In this document: in pieces, positions 1 to 8,801 of the stretch
Numbering within the stretch: the stretch's first letter is position 1
Layout of the letters: each line of letters opens with the position of its first letter
Program-made: the position numbers and the translations under genes
Source: an uncultured Saprospiraceae bacterium
GTDB taxonomy: Bacteria; Bacteroidota; Bacteroidia; Chitinophagales; Saprospiraceae
DNA: 40,202 nucleotides
Assembly: GCA_938028705.1 (NCBI GenBank)
Contig: CALIZI010000083.1
Coordinates: forward strand, 1-40,202
Reading direction: 5' to 3'
The notes under the pieces: generated by a model
Seen by the model: only the letters and a program-made list of their open reading frames with translations
What the model was told of the DNA's origin: nothing
Databases searched by the model: none

Positions 1-5
1 CGATT

Positions 6-126
6 AAAATAGGGAATAGTTGCAAGGCGAATGTTTTTATGAAAAATGGGTGTCTGAATACTCAAATATCCGCTTTTAACAAAAGAATTCGCCTTGCAAC
101 TCGCGTATAATCATTTACCCTATTTT
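6..126. repeat. Inverted-repeat element 1 (left edge of window)
   Basis: The left arm at 6-32 (reading TTGCAAGGCGAAT at its inner end) is the reverse complement of the right arm at 87-101 and 117-126. The right arm is interrupted by about 15 bases containing CTCGCGTATA. The same CTCGCGTATA word recurs inside another element at 3259-3268, and the GCAAGGCGA word recurs in the palindrome at 6930-6964, so this belongs to a dispersed repeat family. No gene is seen here. The element may extend left of the window. Confidence 0.7.
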
Positions 127-144
127 TGTCGAACACTACCAGAA

Positions 145-277
145 ATCCCGTTTGCTAAACTTCAAAAAGTTTGGTCTCCGATAGCTATCGGAGAAGTAAA
201 GTACTGATATTAAGGTAACTACAAATTTTGGTGATATACTTACGTTTACCAAACTCGAAAAGTTTAGCAAACGGGAT
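145..277. repeat. Nested inverted-repeat element 2 with CTCCGATAGCTATCGGAG core
   Basis: Outer arms at 145-162 (ATCCCGTTTGCTAAACTT) and 260-277 are perfect reverse complements over 18 bases. A second, inner pair (GTTTGGT near 169-175 and ACCAAAC near 248-254) nests inside. A perfect 18-base palindrome CTCCGATAGCTATCGGAG lies at 176-193. The same 18-mer occurs exactly at 3220-3237. No coding potential is seen; this is non-coding repeat DNA downstream of the minus-strand gene that ends at 478. Confidence 0.85.
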
Positions 278-287
278 ATATTATTTT

Positions 288-431
288 GGCTCATGTAGGA
301 AATCAGGTGGAACGCAGGTTGATTTTCGATTTGAATTGAAGTAAAGTGTTGGGAATCAATCCTATAAGGTTTTCGAAAACCTTATAGGATTTGCGTGTGC
401 TTCACATTCCACCTGATTTCCTACATGAGCC
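288..431. repeat. Nested inverted-repeat element 3
   Basis: The 25-base arms at 288-312 and 407-431 are perfect reverse complements (GGCTCATGTAGGAAATCAGG at the left end). Inside lies a separate perfect 34-base palindrome at 358-391 centred on TTTTCGAAAA. The outer-arm/inner-hairpin layout matches elements 2 and 4. As RNA it could fold strongly and might end or protect the transcript of the gene that stops at 478, but there is no U-run typical of an intrinsic terminator. Confidence 0.85.
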
Positions 432-477
432 ATTATTTTTTTCATTTAAAATGTCAACCACTTCTCTAAACATGCCT

Positions 478-3042
478 TTATTTTTCATTAAACTTCGTTT
501 TTGCTGACTGCGAGCTGGAAGCTCTCGTTACAACAATCGCCACCAACAAACTCAAAATAATCAGCAACCATTCACCGGGTTCGGGAACAGAGCCGGAGTT
601 TTTGATTTTGGCATTTTGTAGGCTGTTTTTTGCTTTTTTAATATCAAAACGGTCATAGTCGGCTTGCGTTTCGAGGACCACAAGACTGCTGACGGGCGTG
701 ACGACATACGCCTCTTTTGCCGCATCTACAAATTGCTTTTCCAACTGTTTTTTATCGAAATATCCGCGTCCTACTTTTCGCATCAAGTCATTATAGACGT
801 ACATTCGCATCAGGTGGTCGGGGGCGGCACCGCGGGCTGTTGAGTCTTTTGTAGTGTTGGCTGTTTCTCGTATAATCGTATTGGAATAATGATTCGCAAC
901 TGTCGTATTATTTTCGGAATTATATTTAAAAATATTTTTATTTAAATTATTCGATAATTCTTCAATATCACCATCAGCATAATCAAATACCCGAAGCTCT
1001 TTCAGCGACTTTAAATAAGGCGATAAATCATCGTCCAAATTAAATAATTTGACATTTGTAGTATTCGCTTTTAGGTACTCATTTAGGTTGGTGGCAAAGG
1101 TAGATTTCTTTATATCATCCAATACGGGAGTCAGTCGTGTACCGTTTTTTACAATGACTAATGCGTCTGTCGGATTTTTAATTTTATGAAAAGGAAATAA
1201 AGAGAAATTTCGTCGCAATAGCTTCTTAAACAGCCGTTTATGGTTCGCTTCGCTGACTTTTTCTAAATGATTGGTATAGACATACACCTCGCGATTGCTA
1301 ATGTTTTTCCATAGCTTCAATAGCTCTTTTTTCGACCAACCATTATTAATGTCCAGATAAATTTCTTGTGCTGCAAAGTCATTGATTTCGGGCTGCAATT
1401 CGACCATATCATAACGTTTTCCATTAAAAGAAAAATCGTGTGTAGAGACGGGCGGTGCATCAAATTTCAGTGTCCAATCCGATTTATAGCGACCTTTATA
1501 ATTCCACAAATTACCATCTTCACGAAAAGAAAAAGGTGTGGACAAATCTGCAATTTCACCCTCCGTTACTACATTGATACTTTCCTTTGCATAGTGCCAA
1601 TCCGGTCCTTGAAAATCTATGTTTTCATAGACCAATTTATCATCGTGGAGGAGTAGGGGAGTGGTGACACCGATTTTAAATTGACGGTCTTCTGCGGGGG
1701 TACAGGGGAACACGCGTACCGTCACCCGATTGCCTTCTTGCCAATGTAAGAGCAAGGGATCGCGCCGCTCGCGTCCTACGATTTGTGTATAGGCTTTATC
1801 GGCTTTTGACTTGGTGGTGAGGTAAGCAGGGCGTTCTTCACCTTCTACCCACAATGCCGCCGATGTCACCACCGAACCTTCGGGCAAATAGAATGTATAA
1901 AGTGCTTCTTGTTGTCGTCTCCATCTTTCATTCTTTTTCAGTCGATTGTGTATTTTAAATGTTTTTTCTGTATAAGCCAATCGGTGTTCGGGGAATAGCT
2001 GTACATTGGTCACGATGTCGGTAGTGGAGAGCTTATCGCCGCGCCAAAGTTTGCGCTCGGTTTGGTGGCGTTGGTTGTAGAGCGAATTGAGTACGGTGAT
2101 TCTGTCGTCTGCCGAAAGTTCGAGTTCTCCGGCAAAAAGCGAAGCCGTCATCACAAGCGGGTCATGCTTTCTTGTTTCGTTGATACGTCCGAACCTAGAC
2201 CCCCATCTATTTGCCGTAGCATAAACGAGGTCATTTTTAAGAATTCTTTTACTCACCCAATCCTTCCGCAAATCTTGACTGACACGCACCCAATCCGGTA
2301 ATTCCTGTTCATTAAGTGGGGTATTTTGATTATGAAAAGCATTAGTAATTTGTCGATTCATGGTTGCCCACCTGACAGAAAATAAAGTAACAAACAACAA
2401 AGGAATAAGGACACCTACCACACAAGTTTTCCAATAATCGGGTGAGGCTTTGAGGAATTTTCTCACCACAATAATGGTCGTAATAAAAAACCAAATCGGC
2501 ACAAAAGCATGTAAAGGAATACCAAAAAACCAGAAAGCCATCAGCGCAAACGGATAGACAGGCACAATATAAATGCTTTGGTACAAATGAAAAATAATGC
2601 CCGAAGCGGTGAGTAAGACAATGGCGTGGTTGAGCCAATTTGGTTTATGATTATCGCGTAAAATAAAGACAATTAATGCGAGATTGGACAGGACGATATA
2701 GACACAAAGCCATTCGACGGACTCATTGAATATCGGTATCACGCGATTGAGTGCGTAGGCGGAAATATTCGCCATTTGAAGGAGTATAATATTGTATTTC
2801 AGGTTTTTAAATCGTAATCTTTTTCCATATTTGGCAAGATTTGACCCTACTACAATAAAGAAATATATGACAAATAATATCCCGCAAACTATAAATGAAC
2901 CATTAAAGAAATCTCCATTTCTAAATTCTCCATTTAAGGTAAACAAAAAGACCAATAAAGAAATTCCTAATAGGATAAAACCTGTACGCAAGACATTTTC
3001 CTGCTTAGGTGGATTGGGATTTAAAGTGGCAATAGTGTCCAT
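478..3042 (-). CDS. XrtN-system VIT domain protein with PEP-CTERM-like sorting tail
   Basis: This 854-aa membrane protein has about seven or eight hydrophobic segments in residues 20-225. A VIT-like domain follows at about 350-475, with the typical YTFYLPEGSVV start and a later KADKAYTQIV stretch. A long soluble region comes next. The C-terminus has the tripartite sorting layout: SVPEPGEW, a hydrophobic helix (LLIILSLLVAIVV), then a short basic/polar tail. Polytopic N-terminus plus VIT plus PEP-CTERM-like tail matches the family I recall as the partner of exosortase N (XrtN) in Bacteroidota. Such proteins are thought to be processed and anchored by the exosortase; the actual role is unknown. 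The xrtN gene is not in this window and may lie left of position 1. The start at 3042 fits a good upstream promoter. Confidence 0.8.
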   Translation of the reverse strand: MDTIATLNPNPPKQENVLRTGFILLGISLLVFLFTLNGEFRNGDFFNGSFIVCGILFVIYFFIVVGSNLAKYGKRLRFKNLKYNIILLQMANISAYALNRVIPIFNESVEWLCVYIVLSNLALIVFILRDNHKPNWLNHAIVLLTASGIIFHLYQSIYIVPVYPFALMAFWFFGIPLHAFVPIWFFITTIIVVRKFLKASPDYWKTCVVGVLIPLLFVTLFSVRWATMNRQITNAFHNQNTPLNEQELPDWVRVSQDLRKDWVSKRILKNDLVYATANRWGSRFGRINETRKHDPLVMTASLFAGELELSADDRITVLNSLYNQRHQTERKLWRGDKLSTTDIVTNVQLFPEHRLAYTEKTFKIHNRLKKNERWRRQQEALYTFYLPEGSVVTSAALWVEGEERPAYLTTKSKADKAYTQIVGRERRDPLLLHWQEGNRVTVRVFPCTPAEDRQFKIGVTTPLLLHDDKLVYENIDFQGPDWHYAKESINVVTEGEIADLSTPFSFREDGNLWNYKGRYKSDWTLKFDAPPVSTHDFSFNGKRYDMVELQPEINDFAAQEIYLDINNGWSKKELLKLWKNISNREVYVYTNHLEKVSEANHKRLFKKLLRRNFSLFPFHKIKNPTDALVIVKNGTRLTPVLDDIKKSTFATNLNEYLKANTTNVKLFNLDDDLSPYLKSLKELRVFDYADGDIEELSNNLNKNIFKYNSENNTTVANHYSNTIIRETANTTKDSTARGAAPDHLMRMYVYNDLMRKVGRGYFDKKQLEKQFVDAAKEAYVVTPVSSLVVLETQADYDRFDIKKAKNSLQNAKIKNSGSVPEPGEWLLIILSLLVAIVVTRASSSQSAKTKFNEK

Positions 3043-3105
3043 AATTTTAATGGTTAATGGTGAACGGTTAATGCTTAATTATAATTCTCAAAGTGCTTTG
3101 TATTT

Positions 3106-3137
3106 CAAAGTTAATTTAAAAACGGTGATTTTGCAAA
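3106..3137 (-). promoter_or_regulatory. Bacteroidota-type promoter for the VIT protein gene
   Basis: On the minus strand a TTTG box (3137-3134) is followed after 20 bases by TAACTTTG (3113-3106). This matches the Bacteroidota consensus TTTG-N19-21-TAnnTTTG exactly. The predicted transcript would start near 3100 and carry a leader of about 55-60 bases. That leader contains a word repeat (AATGGTTAATGG and relatives at 3048-3075). Confidence 0.6.
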
Positions 3138-3172
3138 TTTATTTTATTGAAAAAGAAAAAAATCGGCTACTC

Positions 3173-3341
3173 GCCTAAGTTTGCCTAAAATTGAACTCCT
3201 TAGTAGCGGCTGTCTTTAGCTCCGATAGCTATCGGAGAAAAGGTTTGAAAAACCTTTAACTCGCGTATATTCGTGTCAACGTGAATGCTCCCTTATGGTC
3301 GTGGGCAGCTAAAGACAGCCCGTACTAGTGCAAACTTAGGC
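3173..3341. repeat. Nested inverted-repeat element 4, shares core with element 2
   Basis: Outer arms GCCTAAGTTTGC (3173-3184) and GCAAACTTAGGC (3330-3341) pair perfectly. Second arms GGCTGTCTTTAGCT (3208-3221) and AGCTAAAGACAGCC (3307-3320) also pair perfectly. Inside are the 18-base palindrome CTCCGATAGCTATCGGAG (3220-3237) and a small hairpin at 3241-3255. The CTCGCGTATA word found in element 1 is at 3259-3268. No ORF is credible here. The remaining spacer 3342-3525 is AT-rich, and I see no gene or recognisable signal in it. Confidence 0.85.
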
Positions 3342-3531
3342 ACTTAGTCAAAAAAACCTTGTGAATAATATATTTTAATAAAAATCATATATTCTGTGTA
3401 TATTTAATTTTCGTCATCAAGATACAGCAGTAATGCATAAGAAATCATGGTTTTTATTATTCGCGGATAGTGGGTGAGGATTCGTTGGGTTTAAACTCAC
3501 ATTTGAATAAAATTCATGCCTATACAAAAAA

Positions 3532-3555
3532 AGGTCGTTCCGTCAGGAACGACCT
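3532..3555 (-). terminator. Intrinsic terminator of the 946-aa TonB-dependent receptor gene
   Basis: A perfect 10-bp stem AGGTCGTTCC/GGAACGACCT with the loop GTCA is flanked by A and T runs, so it can act in either orientation. On the minus strand it lies about 75 bases after the stop at 3633. Confidence 0.85.
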
Positions 3556-3632
3556 TTTTATACATTAAAATTTTCATGGTATAAATAACAAACTCACAAT
3601 TTATCAATCACGAGTCACCAATCAGTACACCA

Positions 3633-6473
3633 TTAAAAATTATAGCCCAAAGTCAGATATATCATTGTACCCAATTGGCTGAAATGGTAGCCATCGTAAG
3701 TCATTTGTGAATAACGCTGATTGAATGAAATCAAATTGGATTGTACTTCGATGGGTGTAAGTCCGAAAGCATTGGTAGAAGTATCATCAATGATAGCTTG
3801 TCCTTCCTCGTTGTCGGCTTTAAATTCCCATTCCGGGAGTACATTGAGTAGGTTGTTGGCATTCAATGCGATGTTGAATTTGTCGTTGATATTATAATTC
3901 AAACCTAAATCAGTGACGATTTTTGGTGTAAATTCAGTGTATATATTAGCATTCAAACCTTGTTGTCTGAATAGTGTGGGTCCGAAAAGTGTGTTACCTA
4001 GTGTAACACCAAAACCGCCGATGTTGAAGTCCAATCCTAAAATAGCTTTGTATCTCGGACGTGAGGTGAAAAAGAGAGCTTCCTGTGTTGCATTGGCAAC
4101 AGACTGACCTGCTTGCTCTACGAGTTCAGGGTTTTTAATTTCACCATCTCTTTCGTTTTGTATCGTGTAATTACCGGAAAGGTTGATAGCGACTTTTCCT
4201 TCGCCTATTTGCAGACGACTGTAAGATGCTACAAAATCAATACCTGATGTACGGGTATCCAATCCATTAGCAAAGAAACTAATATCAGATATACCACTTT
4301 CCTCAAGAATAAGGTCTAAGTTCGTATTCCCTGCGTCAGTTCCGGTGATTTCGGAACCCAAAATAATACGGTCTTGTAATGCAATATTATAGTAATCAAA
4401 TGTCACGCTCAAACCCGAAACAGGACGTAAACCCAATCCAACGGTAATGTTGGTAGATTTTTCAGGCTGCAATTGTGGCAGTCCAAGCAGGCGCGCTTCA
4501 CGCGATACGTTGTTGACCAAACCACCAACTTGAATACCCTGACCGGGAACGAAACTGTATTGTACTTTTTGGGTATAAATCTGGTGCAAAGTCGGTGCTT
4601 TGAAACCCGTAGAAGCTGAAGCACGCAAGGTGACTCTATCTTGAGCGAGTTTGTAACGTGAACTAACTTTCCAGACAAATGCTTCACCGAAATCGCTATA
4701 ATCTTCGAGACGTGCTGTAGCATTAATCAGGAAATCGTCGGTCAAATCCAAAGCTACATCAACATATCCACCGAAATTGTACCGATTAAATTTACCGGAG
4801 TTGGCAGGGGCATTACCGGAGAATGAATCCGGTCCGCCGGCTTCGTAAGAAGATTCGCTACCTTCAATAATGGTAAAGTCTTCGGTTCTGAACTCCGAAC
4901 CTATGGCAAAGCTAAATTGGTCGCTAAAGCGTTTGGTGATGTCAATATTACCGACATTGTGTGCAAAGCGCGTTCCGCCTACGTCAAAAACAAGTGCGCT
5001 GTTTTCACGATATTTTTGAGAAAACGTTACCTCGTCATCTTGTTGTATTCCGTCAGCATTAGTATCTTCCCAGCTAGGCACCAATACTTCATTTCTGTTA
5101 TGCGAATTACTTACAATATAGGTTTGCTCATTGCTACCTGTGGTAAAACTTACATCCGTCATCCAACCGTTTTTGTTGGATTTGAAACCTACCGTACCGT
5201 TGTAGTCAATCAAGTCGCCGTCGAAAGTCGGCACATAACCGGCATAATCTAAATTACCATCACCATCTGCATCTTCATAACCATATTGATTGCCAAAGAA
5301 ACCTTCCAGATAAGGAAAATCATCCAGCGTTCTCCAATAAGGTGTACGATAGTTGGCAAAGCTGTTGACTTTTTTGTAAATGTATGCGGCATTACCATAT
5401 ACTTCACTTGTTTCACTGACTTTTTTACCTGCATTGACTGCAAATTTCATAGCAGTTGTTTCAGGCGAACCGTTGATATTTCCTGCGTCCGGTTTCTCAG
5501 CTAAAAAGGCTTCTACATCCGCGAGATCCGCACCAAAATCATCGGCTTCACCACCTGCACTCACCGTACCCGGGCGATTCGCCAAAAACTGTTTGGACAA
5601 ATCAATGGTGTAATTCAAGAAACCGTCTTCACCCAATTTTGCACCGTTGTTTAAGGCAGCACCGATGAGTTGTCCGTCACCTGCACTGGTGATACCTGTT
5701 CTCAAATTAAATCTTCCGCCATCTGTACCGTCTTTCAGGATGACGTTCATAACGCCCGCAATGGCATCAGAACCATACTGCGCCGATGCACCGTCTCTCA
5801 AAATCTCCACCCGCTTAATCATATCGGTCGGGATAGCTGAAATATCTGCACCTGTCTCACCGCGCCCCGGAGAGGTCTGAGTATAAAGCAAGGCACTCAT
5901 ATTTTTACGCTTACCGTTAATCAAAATCAAGGTACGGCTGGGTCCCATATTTCTGATTTCGTAAGGGTCGAGCAGCGACGTGGCATCATTGACCGGTGTT
6001 TGTACGGTATTGAAAGAAGGCACGCGATACTGAAGGGCTTTGTCGAAAGTGGTTTGACCTGTACTCGTCAGCTCAGTAGCTCTGAGTACATCCACCGGAA
6101 GCGGCGTAGTGGTCGAAGAACGCGGCGCAGTACGTGTACCCACGACTACGATACTTTCCAAACCTACCGCATTTTCGGACATCGAAACATCCCATGTTCT
6201 GGTCTCTCCTGCTCCTACGGTGAAATCCAATACCTGATCTTCATAACCAATGTAAGAAGCCGTAGCGGTATATCGTCCGGGTTCGAGATTGATGCTATAA
6301 TTGCCATCAATATCCGTAACCGAACCGCCACCGCCCGTTATGGTGACGGTGCCGCCAATCAAACCGCCCGTATCGTCGGAGAGCTTGCCGGAAAGCGTTT
6401 GTGCATTGACCATCAAGGGTAATGCCAAGAGAGCCACAAACAGCAGCCCAATGTTCGTTAGTGTACTTTTCAT
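3633..6473 (-). CDS. TonB-dependent receptor with CarboxypepD_reg-like domain
   Basis: This outer-membrane receptor imports an unidentified substrate using TonB energy. The start at 6473 is chosen over the upstream Met at 6533 because the protein then begins with a normal signal peptide (MKSTLTNIGLLFVALLALPL, cleavage after VNAQ). Residues about 25-105 form a carboxypeptidase-regulatory-like beta-sandwich (GKLSDDTGGLIGG, then GRYTATASYIGYED). A plug domain at about 115-250 follows, with VVVGTRTAPRSS near its start, NMGPSRTLILINGKR and ILRDGASAQYGSDAIAGVMN. The rest is a beta-barrel with an acidic DADGDGNLDY loop and a C-terminal phenylalanine (LTLGYNF). At 946 aa it has normal length. It is a single gene with no SusD partner, so it resembles iron, vitamin or peptide receptors more than the SusC type. 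Substrate unknown. Confidence 0.9.
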   Translation of the reverse strand: MKSTLTNIGLLFVALLALPLMVNAQTLSGKLSDDTGGLIGGTVTITGGGGSVTDIDGNYSINLEPGRYTATASYIGYEDQVLDFTVGAGETRTWDVSMSENAVGLESIVVVGTRTAPRSSTTTPLPVDVLRATELTSTGQTTFDKALQYRVPSFNTVQTPVNDATSLLDPYEIRNMGPSRTLILINGKRKNMSALLYTQTSPGRGETGADISAIPTDMIKRVEILRDGASAQYGSDAIAGVMNVILKDGTDGGRFNLRTGITSAGDGQLIGAALNNGAKLGEDGFLNYTIDLSKQFLANRPGTVSAGGEADDFGADLADVEAFLAEKPDAGNINGSPETTAMKFAVNAGKKVSETSEVYGNAAYIYKKVNSFANYRTPYWRTLDDFPYLEGFFGNQYGYEDADGDGNLDYAGYVPTFDGDLIDYNGTVGFKSNKNGWMTDVSFTTGSNEQTYIVSNSHNRNEVLVPSWEDTNADGIQQDDEVTFSQKYRENSALVFDVGGTRFAHNVGNIDITKRFSDQFSFAIGSEFRTEDFTIIEGSESSYEAGGPDSFSGNAPANSGKFNRYNFGGYVDVALDLTDDFLINATARLEDYSDFGEAFVWKVSSRYKLAQDRVTLRASASTGFKAPTLHQIYTQKVQYSFVPGQGIQVGGLVNNVSREARLLGLPQLQPEKSTNITVGLGLRPVSGLSVTFDYYNIALQDRIILGSEITGTDAGNTNLDLILEESGISDISFFANGLDTRTSGIDFVASYSRLQIGEGKVAINLSGNYTIQNERDGEIKNPELVEQAGQSVANATQEALFFTSRPRYKAILGLDFNIGGFGVTLGNTLFGPTLFRQQGLNANIYTEFTPKIVTDLGLNYNINDKFNIALNANNLLNVLPEWEFKADNEEGQAIIDDTSTNAFGLTPIEVQSNLISFNQRYSQMTYDGYHFSQLGTMIYLTLGYNF

Positions 6474-6510
6474 ACGTAAGTTAAAATTTTTAGTTCGTTG
6501 TGATATACCT

Positions 6511-6572
6511 GTACTGACGACGTTAGCCGTCAAGTGGTTTGGTACGCTACGACGGTTAAAGTCGTTGGTACA
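6511..6572. repeat. Imperfect inverted repeat (GACGACGTTAGCCGTC type)
   Basis: Left arm 6511-6532 (TGTACTGACGACGTTAGCCG at its start) pairs imperfectly with right arm 6551-6572 (GACGGTTAAAGTCGTTGGTA), roughly 16 of 22 positions. It lies in the leader of the receptor gene that starts at 6473, so it could fold in the 5' UTR. It resembles small dispersed palindromes. I see no protein-binding signature. Confidence 0.5.
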
Positions 6573-6585
6573 AAGGCATGAGTTC

Positions 6586-6593
6586 CAAATTTA
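6586..6593 (-). promoter_or_regulatory. Possible -7 element for the receptor gene at 3633-6473
   Basis: On the minus strand 6593-6586 reads TAAATTTG, matching TAnnTTTG. The -33 position (about 6612-6617) has only TTGTG instead of TTTG, so the assignment is weak. The implied leader of about 105 bases would include the inverted repeat at 6511-6572. Confidence 0.3.
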
Positions 6594-6789
6594 TCCTAGC
6601 CCGCCTAAATCACAACTTATTGGTTTGTTGATATTTTGTAATATCTAAATATTTAAACACGTAAAAGTACACTAAAATTTATATAATTCTAAAAAAGTGC
6701 AGTTAAAGTTGACTAGTGAATGACCACGACTTTTTTGTCGGACGGACGACTTATTGATTTTTATTATTTAAATTGGGGTTCATACTACA

Positions 6790-7275
6790 ACTGGACTTTG
6801 GATATTTTGGAAATTCGGTTTTAAATCGTAAGTAATTGATTATCAGGTATTTTTATTAAAATTATCAGGGAGAACGAAAAGTCGTTTAATAATGTGTAAT
6901 ATGTTGATTTTTAAAATTGTCGGGAAGCCTACTCGCCTTGCATTTTCAAAATGCAAGGCGAGTAAAATTTGGGCTACCAGTCAATAGTTGGACAGTCCAT
7001 AGTCCATAGTTGTCATAATAACTTGAATTTCAATGGGCTTGTAACTTGTTGATTGTCAAAGTGTCCAACGTTAGACGGGTAGCCAAAATTTGCCTTTTTT
7101 ATTTAAAATCAGATAATTATACATTTATTTTTTAATAAAATATTTTTATACTCATATTATAAAAACGACTTTTCGTTTGCCCTGAGTAATAAAATTCATT
7201 CAATTGATTATCAATGAGTTACGATTTTAAACCGAGTTTCCCAATTTCCTAATTCCCATTTTGTCCAAAGTCCAA
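6790..7275. repeat. About 490-bp multi-level nested inverted repeat
   Basis: At least three arm pairs nest around an AT-rich body: TGGACTTTGGA and AAATTCGGTTTTAAATCGTAA (6792-6833) against 7215-7275; TCAGGGAGAACGAAAAGTCG (from 6865) against 7163-7185; and the AAATTTGGGCTACC region (6965-6994) against 7063-7091. A stand-alone perfect palindrome, 17-base arms around one base, sits at 6930-6964 (TACTCGCCTTGCATTTT left arm). No coding potential is seen. It fills most of the gap between the starts or stops of neighbouring genes. Whether it moves, folds as RNA or is simply decayed repeat DNA cannot be told from one copy. Confidence 0.75.
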
Positions 7276-7365
7276 TACATAATAGTCCTTTCTACCTCTC
7301 TTTTCAATTACTATATATTGATAGTTGAGTTAGTCGATATGGATTAATTAAGTTCAAATCAAAAA

Positions 7366-7395
7366 AGCAGGACATCCATTACGGAATGCCCTGCT
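7366..7395 (-). terminator. Intrinsic terminator of the Cys-rich lipoprotein gene
   Basis: Stem AGCAGG-CAT / ATG-CCTGCT (AGCAGGACATCC pairing with GGAATGCCCTGCT, one bulge or mismatch) lies 25 bases after the stop at 7420. It is followed in the minus direction by a T-run (A-run 7361-7366 on the plus strand). Confidence 0.8.
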
Positions 7396-7419
7396 ACATT
7401 TTTATAAAAAATGTCTCTG

Positions 7420-8487
7420 TTAGAAACAATCATCTTCACAAGATACACCACTTGCATCTAGATTGATAAGTGTCGTGTTGTTGTAGTAAAATTCGTGATA
7501 CGTACTGGGAGTTCCGTAGCTAAAATAGAGGGTGTTTACGGGTAACAACTGTTTATAATAATTGATTTTCCAGCCTTTTTGTGTCCAGCCTGTACCATGC
7601 GTGACACTACCTAAAGCAGAATGAACACCATAACCTGTTCCCCACTTAATATCGTCATTCTTATTTTTCTTCCAACCGAAAGCTCCTTTTTTCTCAGATG
7701 TCATCTCGCAACTAACAGAAAGCGTACGTTCCCAATACAAATAGCAATGACAGCCCCAGTCAAATACGGGGTGAAGTTTCATATTGCTACGCCATTCACC
7801 ACTTACACGTTTGCTACCGTTTGAAGTACCATTATTGTCGGTGCAACTTCGCAATTGTCCGCAGTCACCTCTAAATTCTACATTATCTTGAACATATTTG
7901 AATACATAAATACCTTCTTCTTCATTGGTTTCCAATGATGCCAAAGCTCTATCAAGTTTAGTTTCGTCTTTATCCAAGATAATAATTTGATAGGTATCTG
8001 TAAAACAGTGCAGAACATTGCCGATGATGACTTTACCTTTTTCATCAAGCATAGCGGTCAATGCTTCATCAGCAATTGGGGCTTGAAATTCGTTTTCGGG
8101 ATTTACAAAATCACTGTTTTCAGAACGAAAAACATTCATCGAATTGTCATCTGTAATAGCTTCAAACTCGTCCATAGCTATTGCTACTTTTTGTCGCAAA
8201 GATGTGAAACCAGTTTTGTTTTCCCATGCAGTTAAGGCTTCATCTGTAAAAAATCGTTCTTCTGAATCTGAGATATAAGCTATCGCATCTTCAAATTCCT
8301 GAAGACCACTGAATTTTAGCATACCATTTTCGGTTTCTACATCAAGGTTAAATTCTGTGACCTTTTGATTGGTCAATACATTTGTTGGGTTGTCATTAAT
8401 AAGTGTCTCTTGTTCGCAAGAGGTCGTGAATAATGCAATTGCTGCCACAGCCAATAAGCTGAATAAAATACTTTTTACGTTTTTCAT
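7420..8487 (-). CDS. Cys-rich lipoprotein of unknown function
   Basis: The 355-aa product starts with a lipoprotein signal peptide (MKNVKSILFSLLAVAAIALF then TTSC, lipid-modified Cys24), so it is probably anchored in the outer membrane. The mature part has an acidic N-terminal half with LKFSGLQEFEDAIAYI and ALTAWENKTGFTSLRQK. This pattern recalls DUF4848-like Bacteroidota lipoproteins, a weak recollection. The C-terminal half is rich in Trp, Tyr and Cys (GDCGQLRSC, WGCHCYLYW, VSCEMTS, ending VSCEDDCF), which suggests disulfide bonds. It stands alone, with its own terminator and a long upstream gap (8488-9064) shared with a divergent receptor gene. I do not recognise a function. Confidence 0.75.
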   Translation of the reverse strand: MKNVKSILFSLLAVAAIALFTTSCEQETLINDNPTNVLTNQKVTEFNLDVETENGMLKFSGLQEFEDAIAYISDSEERFFTDEALTAWENKTGFTSLRQKVAIAMDEFEAITDDNSMNVFRSENSDFVNPENEFQAPIADEALTAMLDEKGKVIIGNVLHCFTDTYQIIILDKDETKLDRALASLETNEEEGIYVFKYVQDNVEFRGDCGQLRSCTDNNGTSNGSKRVSGEWRSNMKLHPVFDWGCHCYLYWERTLSVSCEMTSEKKGAFGWKKNKNDDIKWGTGYGVHSALGSVTHGTGWTQKGWKINYYKQLLPVNTLYFSYGTPSTYHEFYYNNTTLINLDASGVSCEDDCF

Positions 8488-8801
8488 GATTAAAAATTGT
8501 TTAAAAAATTTAGTAATAAATTTAAAAAATTGTTTGATGTGTTATTTGTTCTTGCGATGAATTGATACTGCAATATTCAGATTTATTTCAAGGCTACCCA
8601 ACTACATATTTTCGAGATTTCCGATGAATTTGTATGGTGTTTTTTATAAATTACAATATTTTTATAATACTAATTAATTGATTAATACATTATTAAAAAT
8701 AAAAATAATTAGTATGATTTTATTTCTTTACAAAAAAAAGAACTTGTTTTTGTATGAAAATAATGTTGAAAACAGACTTGAAGTATAGTCAAAGGAAGGA
8801 A

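Noticed and set aside
176-193. CTCCGATAGCTATCGGAG as an intrinsic terminator
   Set aside because: It has no loop and no T-run, and its exact copy at 3220-3237 is inside another repeat, so it is better called a repeat core.
2792-3178. A 128-codon plus-strand frame over the VIT gene start
   Set aside because: Overlaps the N-terminal membrane segments and promoter of the VIT gene on the other strand; the translation shows no domain.
3527-3531. A-run next to the hairpin 3532-3555 as a plus-strand terminator for an upstream plus gene
   Set aside because: No plus-strand gene ends nearby; the hairpin fits the minus-strand receptor gene ending at 3633.
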